Part shown: piece by piece, positions 1-5,954 of the stretch
How the letters are laid out: each line of letters starts with the position of its first letter
Numbering within the stretch: position 1 is the stretch's first letter
Translations under genes and position numbers: made by a program
Notes under the pieces: model-generated
Database searches by the model: none
Seen by the model: the letters and a program-made list of their open reading frames with translations, nothing else
Told to the model about the DNA's origin: nothing
Origin: Anaerolineaceae bacterium
Lineage (GTDB): Bacteria > Chloroflexota > Anaerolineae > Anaerolineales > Anaerolineaceae
Direction of reading: 5' to 3'
Length of the DNA: 9,592 bases
NCBI GenBank assembly: GCA_003448875.1
Contig: DLXG01000281.1
Location: 1 to 9,592 of the forward strand

Positions 1-293
1 TAACTTGCCTCCACCCCGACCTTGCCAATAGCAAAATTACCCAATTCCCCGCTGGCCAGTAAACCAAAGGTCAGTTCTATCTCGTCAGCTTTGAGGGTCT
101 TGACTTTTTTCAAAAGCGTGGAGGCTGACTTAATCGCACCTTCAATTGCTTCCTCGAAGGTTTTTTCTGCTTGAATAACCTGCTCACTGCCCAGTGAGGA
201 GGCCTTAACCGCACCTTCGGACTGAGTGCCAGCAGGAGCAAGCACCTGAATGAAAGTCCCATCTTCGAGCTCGTATTCAATATACGTATTCAT
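1..293 (-). CDS. Trypco1 (trypsin-co-occurring domain 1, CU044_2847-like) protein, C-terminus cut by window edge
   Basis: An open frame runs from ATG at 293-291 to the window start, 97 codons with no stop. A purine-rich GAAAGG lies a few bases upstream of the ATG, a reasonable ribosome site. The protein opens with MNTYIEYELEDGTFIQV, has a central helical stretch (TFEEAIEGAIKSAS), and then KADEIELTFGLLASGELGNF followed by AIGKVGVEAS. The D-E-hE-h-x-F-G-h motif followed by a small Gly-rich strand and a VGVEA-type end matches what I know of the Trypco1 family, small proteins named for sitting beside trypsin-domain conflict proteins. The family is usually about 100-120 residues, so only the last strand should be missing. 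It follows the DGR cassette on the same strand, and the DGR target protein carries a trypsin domain, which supports the call. Its molecular role is unknown; I infer a partner, regulator or substrate of the protease. No catalytic motif is visible. Confidence 0.8.
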   Translation of the reverse strand, partial: MNTYIEYELEDGTFIQVLAPAGTQSEGAVKASSLGSEQVIQAEKTFEEAIEGAIKSASTLLKKVKTLKADEIELTFGLLASGELGNFAIGKVGVEAS

Positions 294-484
294 TTCAAAC
301 CTTTCTTCACCTTTTGAATTATTCTCCTACCAACCTTCGGTCAAATCACCTACCAGAGGGCAGAAAATGGTTAGGTATTTGGCTTTCCGTTGCCGGGAAT
401 GGGTAGCGCTGGCTTTCTGAGTTTAGCCGCGTCCTGTCTCGGGGTGAGCGCAGGCTTTGCTGGCTGGTTAGAATAGAAAGTCAT
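294..484 (-). other. Non-coding spacer between template repeat and Trypco1 gene; candidate 3' part of the DGR RNA
   Basis: No convincing gene lies here. In transcription order it directly follows the template repeat. In well-studied DGRs the RNA just 3' of TR folds and primes cDNA synthesis with RT and Avd, so this stretch is the natural candidate for that role here (inference). Visible details: an imperfect direct repeat, AGCGCTGGCTTT at 405-416 and AGCGCAGGCTTT at 447-458 (plus strand), and a weak minus-strand promoter-like pair (TTGACC at 344-339, AATAAT at 323-318, spacer 15) that could serve the Trypco1 gene. No clear intrinsic terminator is seen, so read-through from the DGR into Trypco1 is possible. 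Confidence 0.5.
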
Positions 485-592
485 GGGAGAAGAGCCGAAA
501 CCCGTTGTTGTTGTTGAAGTTGACAGGCTCGTTCCTGTTACGGTAAGCACAGCGGGCGTTCCTTTGATGGTTGTTCCACGAACCGCCGCGCA
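485..592 (-). repeat. DGR template repeat (TR)
   Basis: This 108-bp stretch aligns without gaps to 2102-2209 at the 3' end of the target gene (constant offset 1617). There are 13 mismatches, all where the minus-strand template has A: 7 A-to-T and 6 A-to-G. The other 81 positions are identical. Read in the frame of the target gene it holds ten AAC codons, four of them consecutive (515-504), the usual enrichment in DGR templates because A changes in AAC reach many amino acids without making stops. The last 20 bases in coding direction (504-485, CGGGTTTCGGCTCTTCTCCC) are unchanged between copies and would be the initiation-of-homology region. It sits 19 bp after the avd stop codon. A 79-codon open frame over it (610-371) is out of frame with the target and is not taken as a gene. 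Confidence 0.96.
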
Positions 593-611
593 GCTCCAAC
601 CCATCCCCATT

Positions 612-962
612 TCATGCGGATGTCTGCCCGCCTGAAACCTTTTTAATCCAGCCGCCCAATAAACGCCCGATTTCTACCAGCAGGCGAGCCCCATGTTCAT
701 ACTGGCCGGGAGAGATCAGCGCCAGATCGCGAGATAGACGTAAGTGACTGCGTACTTTGGCCAATTCGGCATTAGCTAAGCAGAGACGCTCACTGGCCGA
801 TGGCTGGTGGGCTGCTTCGATCAACAAACCCTGAAAATGCAATGCCTCCTTTTGCAGCGCGGCTGCCAGAACAAAACGTTGCTGGCGCGGAAACTTAATC
901 GTCAACGGGAGCAGCCAGCATAAAAAGTCGTAAGTTTTGGAAAAAAGTGGTGACTCCTTCAT
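612..962 (-). CDS. avd: DGR accessory variability determinant (Avd), four-helix-bundle protein
   Basis: A 116-residue protein starting MKESPLFSKTYDFLCWLLPL and continuing TIKFPRQQRFVLAAALQ. The SP-hF-x-K-x-Y-D-h-h-x-W-L-h-P start followed by hxKFPRxQRFVLA is the signature of the Avd / four-helix-bundle family. Avd forms a basic pentameric barrel that binds the reverse transcriptase and TR RNA and is needed for mutagenic retrohoming. The start is chosen at 962, not at the longer frame from 1043, because its ATG overlaps the RT stop as ATGA (962-959) and is preceded by GAGGAGG. The extra upstream residues of the longer frame also lie inside the RT gene and look unlike the family. The basic residues expected of an RNA-binding Avd are present (FPRQQR, KVRSHLRLSR, WIKK). 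It lies between RT and TR, a common DGR order. Confidence 0.92.
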   Translation of the reverse strand: MKESPLFSKTYDFLCWLLPLTIKFPRQQRFVLAAALQKEALHFQGLLIEAAHQPSASERLCLANAELAKVRSHLRLSRDLALISPGQYEHGARLLVEIGRLLGGWIKKVSGGQTSA

Positions 963-2026
963 AAACCTCCTCGAATCGGAACTTGTGAAAGCAGGGCACG
1001 GCGCAATCCCCACGTCTGGCCGTGAGCAACATGGGCAATCCATCCGTTGATAGCGGATTGAAGCCTTTGGATTGAGATCTGCCGGCTGAGCAGCAGTTTA
1101 CGCATACGGGCAAAACGGCGTTGAAATGCTACGCCGTTTCGTCTTTTTAAGCGCAAGTGATCAGGGTATATGCGCCACCCCAGAAAAGGGATACCTGTGC
1201 GGGTTGGGAAGACAACGGCTCGTTCTTCATGGAGACATTGGCGTAGAGAAACCAGAAAATGGATCACCGCTCGGCGGTATTCATGCAAGCGGGACTTATC
1301 CTGCGCAAAGAGCAAGAAATCGTCCACATAGCGCACATAACCGGCGCATTTCAACTCGCGTTTGACAAACTGGTCAAGCGGATCAAGATAGACGTTTGCC
1401 CAAAACTGACTGGTCAGGTTGCCGATTGGCAAGCCCCGTGGTCGAACAGCAGACAGCAGGTCATCACCCGGAAAATAGAATGGTTCGTGGTGCTCCTGAT
1501 GAATGCCTGCCCCGCCCTTGAGAATCTGCTCGATCAGCCATAATACTCGCTGGTCACGCAGCAGTCGGGTAAAGCGCGATGTTAAGACGGCATGGTCTAT
1601 GCTGGGAAAAAACTCGCGCAGGTCGCATTGCAGAACATAAGGGAATTGCCGGGCATACTGCTGAGCGCGGCGAATGGCAGCATGGGTACCCTTGCCCCGC
1701 CGGCAGGCGTAGGTATCGTAGATAAAGCGGGGTTCATAGATCGGCTCAAGCACCTGACATAGTGCGTGATGCACCACCCGGTCGCGAAAGGGTGCGGCCG
1801 AGATTAAACGCGGCTTGGGATCGAATATATGGAAGTTACGGTAAGGAGAAGGCGTGTAAGTCTGGTTGATTAGTTGTTCTTGCAATTCAAACAGGTTTTC
1901 TTCCAGATTCATCTCAAATTCAGCCACCGCTTGCTTGCGGCGCTTGCCGCGAGCAGCGCGCTTGTAAGCGGTGTAAAGATTCTCGAAAGCGGTTATTTGA
2001 GGGTAGAGATTTTTGTAAGTTTTCAT
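959..2026 (-). CDS. DGR-type reverse transcriptase
   Basis: 355 residues from ATG at 2026 (a TTG one codon earlier is less likely). RT motifs in order: fingers region with PRLISAAPFRDRVVHHAL (about 72-89) and YACRRGKGTHAAI (106-118); motif A LQCDLREFFPSID (132-144) with catalytic Asp135; motif B GLPIGNLTSQ (198-207); motif C YVDD (233-236) with both catalytic Asp; FLGWRI in the motif D/E region. The SQ ending of motif B, in place of the QG of group II intron and retroviral enzymes, is diagnostic of DGR RTs. No maturase or endonuclease domain follows, and the length matches known DGR RTs (about 330-400). It copies TR RNA into cDNA with errors at adenines, acting with Avd. The stop overlaps the avd start. 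No good Shine-Dalgarno precedes the ATG (GCCAAAAAACAATTG), so expression may be kept low. Fully intact: no frameshift and no lost catalytic residue. Confidence 0.96.
   Translation of the reverse strand: MKTYKNLYPQITAFENLYTAYKRAARGKRRKQAVAEFEMNLEENLFELQEQLINQTYTPSPYRNFHIFDPKPRLISAAPFRDRVVHHALCQVLEPIYEPRFIYDTYACRRGKGTHAAIRRAQQYARQFPYVLQCDLREFFPSIDHAVLTSRFTRLLRDQRVLWLIEQILKGGAGIHQEHHEPFYFPGDDLLSAVRPRGLPIGNLTSQFWANVYLDPLDQFVKRELKCAGYVRYVDDFLLFAQDKSRLHEYRRAVIHFLVSLRQCLHEERAVVFPTRTGIPFLGWRIYPDHLRLKRRNGVAFQRRFARMRKLLLSRQISIQRLQSAINGWIAHVAHGQTWGLRRALLSQVPIRGGL
966..972 (-). promoter_or_regulatory. Shine-Dalgarno site of avd, inside the end of the RT gene
   Basis: Minus strand reads GAGGAGG, then TTT, then ATG at 962. 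This strong site, together with the 4-bp ATGA overlap with the RT stop, fixes the avd start and implies translational coupling of RT and Avd. The spacing of three bases after the purine run is short. Confidence 0.75.
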
Positions 2027-2040
2027 CAATTGTTTTTTGG

Positions 2041-2061
2041 CTGAGGGGCAAAGCCCCCCAG
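2041..2061 (-). other. GC-rich hairpin between target gene and RT, candidate DGR retrohoming hairpin
   Basis: GGGGC, loop AAA, GCCCC (2045-2057) forms a perfect 5-bp GC stem, extended after one mismatch by CTG/CAG (2041-2043 with 2059-2061). It lies about 40 bp beyond the VR, downstream of the target stop codon. DGRs commonly carry a short GC-rich hairpin or cruciform just 3' of the VR that raises retrohoming efficiency; the distance here is longer than in the classic phage case. A second C-rich run (CAGACCCCCCAG) and tandem TCAGAAT copies (about 2074-2091) follow. No U-run follows on the minus strand, so it is not a standard terminator. Confidence 0.5.
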
Positions 2062-2093
2062 ACCCCCCAGAAATCAGAATTCAGAATTCAGTA

Positions 2094-5000
2094 TCAGCCA
2101 GGGGAGAAGAGCCGAAACCCGAAGTCGTTGTCGAAGTAGACAGGCTCGTCCCAGTAACGGAAAGCACAGCGGGCGTTCCTCTGATGGACGCTCCACGAAC
2201 CGCCGCGCACAACCCGTAAATTTCTCACCTCCTCAGGAATTGCTTCAGGATCACCGCCGGGATAAGGGCGGTAGAAATCGGCACACCATTCCCAAACGTT
2301 ACCGGCCACATCGAACAACCCAAAGGGACTGCTGCCCTCAGCGTACAACCCTACCGGGGTGGTGGTGTAGATCTGGCTCTCCACCGTATTACAGCGGTTT
2401 TTGTCAAAACCGCCTTTCCAGGGGTAGGTGCGCCCATCCACACCGCGGGCGGCTTTTTCCCAGCACTTCTCCGGCGGCAGTTCGTAAGTGCGCCGGCTGA
2501 GCGCAGAAAGCCAGCGGCAGTAGGCTCTCGCTTCGTACCAGTTCACCCCCACCACCGGCCGGGCCCAAGCACTCAGCCCGGCATCGTCCCAGAAAGCGGG
2601 GCGGTCAAACGGGCGGCTGAAAGCCTGTTCGGCTCGCTGGCGGGCAGCCTGATTATCCAACCGGATCATATCTGCCCAGTAATCTTTATATAATTTTGTC
2701 CAGTTATAGTAGCCGGCAATTTGATCCAGATCCTGTTGTTGAAGCCAGGAACGAAATTTCATCAATTGCTCGATCGCTGCAGCATGTGCCTGCGGGCCGC
2801 CCTGCCGCCATATCCAGCCCTCCTCATCCCACCAACGCGGCTGGTCGTAACCGCCTGCTTCGATAAACCAGTAAAACTCGGCGTTGGTGACCGGGTAACG
2901 CCCGATCTCAAAGGCCGGCAGGTCGATCTGGCGCGGATCAGTGTATTCGTCAGGAAATGCTTGCGGGTCCTCGCGGCTGCTGCCGAATATGAAGGGGCCG
3001 GCCGCAACCGCCTGCATGGGGGGCAAAATTGCCCAAACAGTTCTGCCCTCAAAGGAGAACGGCTGGCGTCTCAGGTCGGGGTGACCCAGTTCCCCGAGGG
3101 CCAGCCCGGCGTCAATCCGCCCGCGCAGGTGAGCGCGCGGACTGCGCTGGCGTTGCAACAGTTTTTTGCGAAATTGCTCTGTCAGTTCGCTCTGCTCTTC
3201 AGCCTCCGCCAGACAGCGCCCCGCCAGCGGCAGGTTGTGCTCGGCCACCGCCTGCACAAAACGATGGAGATCTTTGCCTGACTGAGCGGCCGCCATGCGG
3301 GTGGTTTCTTCCCAGCCGGTCACCGGCGGCGGGGGCAATTGCTCGCCTGCTGGCAATGGTTCGATGGGGTCGGGCTTTTGCCAGTTGACCCGCCAGTACA
3401 CCGATAAGTCCGCTCCCGCTCGGAAGTGTTCCAGCAGCTCCTGTCCGGCAAAGTATTCATGCAGGAGATGGTGGTAAAAGGCATAGGAAATATTCCCTTT
3501 GGAATCGGTTTTTTCTTCCAGAAGGCCGCTGTCCAACCCCAGTTTTAGCGCCTCCTCATCCTCAAGCAGGAGTGCCTCACCCCGGATAGAGACGTAACGG
3601 CTTAATTCAGCCTTACTCATGGCTGTCGCCCCGCTTTGCTTCTGCATCTGGTAAGCCAGCCTGCGCAAGAAGGATTGTACATCCCTGGCTGCCTCTTGCG
3701 GCTTGAGGCGCACCTTCGGCGGTTGGCGCATGCACTGGAATTCCCGGTCAAGCCGGCGCAGGACCAGATCCTCCATGAGAACAGCCCGATTTCCAGAAAG
3801 TTTTTTATCTTCGATGGCGCGTTCTACCAGCAAGGTGAGCATAAAAATATTGCGTGCCAGATCCAATAAGCGGTGGTCACCCGAACGAAAACAGCGCTCC
3901 AGTTCATCCGTCACTCTCTTTCGTCGTGACGGATCATCGCCCAAGCGAATTTCCAGATAGCGCTGGATCTGATTGGCGTCCAGTTGCTGGACATGCACTT
4001 CGGGGATACTCAATCGCGGCTGGTAATCCGAACTGCGGCAGGTAAACACCGCCCAGTTGCCGGCTTTCAGATCATGCACCCACCTTCGCCAGCGCTCAAT
4101 CCGGTCAGGGCGGTCGTCAAACGGCATCTGATTGACTCCATCCAGCAGAAAGCAGACTTCCCCTGCCAGCACACAATCGTCATAACTGACCAAGAGTCCG
4201 GTTTTTTGCCACTCTTCACGCAGGAATTTATCCGGATCAATAGGAGTTTTATTAAAAAAATCCAGATCAACGCGCAGCGGTATCTTGGCGCTGTGCGGGT
4301 TGTTCAAGCGTTGGTGAGCCACATCCAGCGCCAGCCGTTCGAGCGTGGTGGTTTTACCACAACCCGGCTCGCCAAGAATCACAAAGCGAGTTCTGCCGTA
4401 TTTTGTAATGGCATCCCGTAAATCATCCAGTTTTTCTCCCGCCTGACTCAGGCTCGGGTCTTGCGAGTCCCTTAACCGCAGGGTGGTCAGGGGGCCCGGC
4501 TCCATCAAACGCCCGCTCAGCGGCAGGTATTCGCGCTCCCAGCGGCTGTAGTTATGATCAAGAATGAAGCGTGCAAGATAAACCTGCTCGCGATGCAGGG
4601 AATCCGCACTACGCTGCGCCTCTCCCAGCATGTATTCGGCCGTCTGGCGGGTCAACAAAACCCCAAAATCGGGAGTTGCCAGATCAAACAACGCTTCACC
4701 ACTAGCGGGATTGGTACGAACCCGAATTTCAATGCCAGCCTGTTTCAAGGCTGCCAGAATTATCTTGAAGGTTGCATAAACCTCGCCGCCGGTCATTTCG
4801 GCAATGTCTTCCACCTGCAATGGGTCGGGTGAATTCTGTCGGAGGGTCTCGACTGTCACACCGTATGCGGTTCGGCTACGACTGCGATCCTTGAATTCAC
4901 AAACCATCCCGACAATCTGGTTGGAGCGGAGATCCAAAACCGGCGCTCCGCTCATGCCCTTTTCGATCTCACCGCCTTGAAACTGGAGCACAGGCCTGCG

Positions 5001-5402
5001 CGTGCCGGCCGCAGGTACGGGTTCGGTCAGTTTTCCAAGTACCCAGTACGCCAGATAGTTACGATCGTCTGGAAAACCCAGCGCGGCATAATCATGTCCC
5101 AGTCTGCCCGCCGAGAAACCGAGAGTCAATGGTTGAGCCATCGGCGGGACAACAGGCACTCTTAAAAACGCCACATCGTCCTGATCGGACGGTGACCAAC
5201 CCTCAAAAAGCACCTGCGCCGTTACGCGCTGCCTGTTTGCAAAAAGTTCAATTTCAACCGGCTGACCAACAGCACTTTTTGCCCTTTTTACAACGTGAGC
5301 GCAGGTAACGGCCAGATCAGGGGCAAGGAAAAAGCCCGCCCCGACGGTTACACCGCGCGGATCAAGGACTTGCACCAGAATGCTTTCAAGCGGATGGCTC
5401 AT
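2094..5402 (-). CDS. DGR variable protein: trypsin-like protease - NACHT NTPase - FGE-sulfatase/C-type lectin
   Basis: 1102 residues. The start at 5402 is chosen for its GGGGGAG site and the promoter just upstream; the frame extends to a TTG at 5477, inside the promoter. Domains: (1) trypsin-like protease, about 5-190, with an intact triad: His36 in TCAHVV, Asp76 in DDVAFLRV, Ser151 in GMSGAPVL. (2) Linker helices, about 195-335. (3) NACHT/STAND NTPase, about 335-500: Walker A GEPGCGKTT (344-352), Walker B FLLDGVNQM near 420, sensor TCRSSDY near 453; a helical region follows to about 640. (4) FGE-sulfatase domain of C-type-lectin fold, about 785-1100, with GRYPVTNAEF, PVVGVNWYEARAYCRWL, GLFDVAGNVWEW and RGGSW. 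Its last 37 residues are the VR. The GGSW region lacks the active-site cysteines of true formylglycine enzymes, so binding, not catalysis, is expected. No signal peptide or membrane segment is seen, so it is probably cytoplasmic. Inferred role: lectin sensor, NACHT switch, protease effector. Confidence 0.93.
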   Translation of the reverse strand: MSHPLESILVQVLDPRGVTVGAGFFLAPDLAVTCAHVVKRAKSAVGQPVEIELFANRQRVTAQVLFEGWSPSDQDDVAFLRVPVVPPMAQPLTLGFSAGRLGHDYAALGFPDDRNYLAYWVLGKLTEPVPAAGTRRPVLQFQGGEIEKGMSGAPVLDLRSNQIVGMVCEFKDRSRSRTAYGVTVETLRQNSPDPLQVEDIAEMTGGEVYATFKIILAALKQAGIEIRVRTNPASGEALFDLATPDFGVLLTRQTAEYMLGEAQRSADSLHREQVYLARFILDHNYSRWEREYLPLSGRLMEPGPLTTLRLRDSQDPSLSQAGEKLDDLRDAITKYGRTRFVILGEPGCGKTTTLERLALDVAHQRLNNPHSAKIPLRVDLDFFNKTPIDPDKFLREEWQKTGLLVSYDDCVLAGEVCFLLDGVNQMPFDDRPDRIERWRRWVHDLKAGNWAVFTCRSSDYQPRLSIPEVHVQQLDANQIQRYLEIRLGDDPSRRKRVTDELERCFRSGDHRLLDLARNIFMLTLLVERAIEDKKLSGNRAVLMEDLVLRRLDREFQCMRQPPKVRLKPQEAARDVQSFLRRLAYQMQKQSGATAMSKAELSRYVSIRGEALLLEDEEALKLGLDSGLLEEKTDSKGNISYAFYHHLLHEYFAGQELLEHFRAGADLSVYWRVNWQKPDPIEPLPAGEQLPPPPVTGWEETTRMAAAQSGKDLHRFVQAVAEHNLPLAGRCLAEAEEQSELTEQFRKKLLQRQRSPRAHLRGRIDAGLALGELGHPDLRRQPFSFEGRTVWAILPPMQAVAAGPFIFGSSREDPQAFPDEYTDPRQIDLPAFEIGRYPVTNAEFYWFIEAGGYDQPRWWDEEGWIWRQGGPQAHAAAIEQLMKFRSWLQQQDLDQIAGYYNWTKLYKDYWADMIRLDNQAARQRAEQAFSRPFDRPAFWDDAGLSAWARPVVGVNWYEARAYCRWLSALSRRTYELPPEKCWEKAARGVDGRTYPWKGGFDKNRCNTVESQIYTTTPVGLYAEGSSPFGLFDVAGNVWEWCADFYRPYPGGDPEAIPEEVRNLRVVRGGSWSVHQRNARCAFRYWDEPVYFDNDFGFRLFSPG
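2102..2209 (-). repeat. DGR variable repeat (VR), 3' end of the target gene
   Basis: This is the recipient copy of TR 485-592. Aligned codons show changes at residues 1071 (N to S), 1072 (N to V), 1081 (Y to F), 1083 (N to Y), 1084 (R to W), 1085 (N to D), 1089 (N to Y), 1091 (N to D), 1093 (N to D) and 1094 (N to F), plus silent CAA to CAG at 1074. Every change is at a template A. AAC codons at 1076 and 1092 are unchanged. Invariant framing residues are GGSW, RNARCA, EPV and GFRLFS, as expected for a lectin fold that keeps its scaffold and varies the ligand face. Differences at 2101 and 2098, beyond the core, are also at template A positions. Homology stops at 2209, where TR carries four extra bases. 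Confidence 0.96.
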
Positions 5403-5407
5403 GGAGT

Positions 5408-5414
5408 CTCCCCC
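5408..5414 (-). promoter_or_regulatory. Shine-Dalgarno site of the DGR target gene
   Basis: Minus strand GGGGGAG, then five bases (ACTCC), then ATG at 5402. It selects this ATG over the in-frame TTG at 5477, which would place the start inside the -35 box and has no purine run before it. Confidence 0.7.
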
Positions 5415-5448
5415 GATAAAGAGAGAGCAGACAGATTGATTTGATAAT

Positions 5449-5477
5449 AGTGTACAAAAAGGGAGGGGGAATGTCAA
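5449..5477 (-). promoter_or_regulatory. Sigma-70-type promoter of the DGR operon
   Basis: Minus strand: a perfect TTGACA -35 box (5477-5472), a 17-bp spacer, and TACACT as -10 (5454-5449, four of six consensus bases). Transcription would start near 5442, giving a leader of about 40 bases before the ATG at 5402. A 6-bp inverted repeat, AAGCAT-CAAA-ATGCTT (5509-5524), lies about 30 bp upstream of the -35 and could be a regulator site. No other clear promoter is seen before RT, avd or TR, so one transcript may carry all of them. Confidence 0.65.
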
Positions 5478-5954
5478 ATAATCAAAAAACCAATATCAGA
5501 GGTGTAAGAAGCATCAAAATGCTTATGTACCAACCAGTTATGCAACTTTTTTCTGAAAAATATAGCCCAAAATAGCAATCCTCCTTAACGCATCCTCTAT
5601 TTATTTATTCTTGCAAGGGAATGTTTACCAATCCGTCAATACTTGCTGATTTACACGGGGCAGAGCCTCGCTTGATTAGATACAAGTGGCATCATTTGGA
5701 AACATTTAGACTACCTATTAGTTGACAGCGGACCTTCTGCTTATTTATCCTGCCCGAGTCTGTGGGTGAGACAGATAAAGCAGTGATGCTCACCAAAAGT
5801 GTTAAAACTCATATTATGGGTACTTCCAAAAATTATTTTCGTCAAGAACATGAAATTTGCAGAATATTGTGATATCAACCCGTGAAAATTGTTGTTGGTA
5901 TTATAATTTTCATAAAAAGCATCTACATAAAAAAGGAATAATTATCACTGGATT
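5478..5954. other. AT-rich intergenic region between the NTPase operon and the DGR
   Basis: About 480 bp with no gene I can support; stops are frequent in all frames. Besides the inverted repeat near the DGR promoter (5509-5524), it contains an interrupted inverted repeat 5737-5783 (CTGCTT with AAGCAG, TATC with GATA, GTCT with AGAC) that could form a branched stem. An 8-bp AT-rich inverted repeat TGAAAATT/AATTTTCA (5883-5890 with 5905-5912) lies about 40 bp after the HEPN-like gene stop and may act as a weak transcript end, though no T-run follows it. The reading frame at 5787-5873 (plus, 28 codons) has no family resemblance and was not called. Confidence 0.5.

Noticed and set aside
371..610. 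79-codon minus-strand open frame over the template repeat
   Set aside because: It reads TR in a different frame from the target protein, giving a Thr-rich peptide caused by the AAC repeats (ACA/ACN in this frame). The region is explained as TR plus spacer.
963..1043. Longer avd start giving 143 residues
   Set aside because: The extra 27 residues lie within the RT gene, do not resemble Avd proteins and bypass the strong GAGGAGG site and the ATGA overlap at 962.
959..2026. Group II intron or retron reverse transcriptase
   Set aside because: Motif B ends in SQ (GLPIGNLTSQ), no maturase or endonuclease domain follows, and TR, VR and Avd are present.
2074..2091. Tandem TCAGAAT copies as a CRISPR or transposon end
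   Set aside because: Only two 7-bp copies, no spacer structure, no target-site duplication and no transposase in the window.
2097..3060. Catalytic formylglycine-generating enzyme
   Set aside because: The fold motifs fit, but the active-site cysteines near GGSW are missing and the site is the hypermutated VR, so ligand binding is the better reading.
2721..3281. Plus-strand 186-codon open frame and other plus-strand frames between 2037 and 5165
   Set aside because: They lie antisense within the target gene, whose protein has clear domains throughout; the antisense products show no family features.
5787..5873. Short plus-strand frame in the intergenic gap
   Set aside because: Only 28 codons, no ribosome site and no recognisable family.
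5883..5912. Intrinsic terminator after the HEPN-like gene
   Set aside because: The inverted repeat is AT-rich and no T-run follows it on the minus strand.
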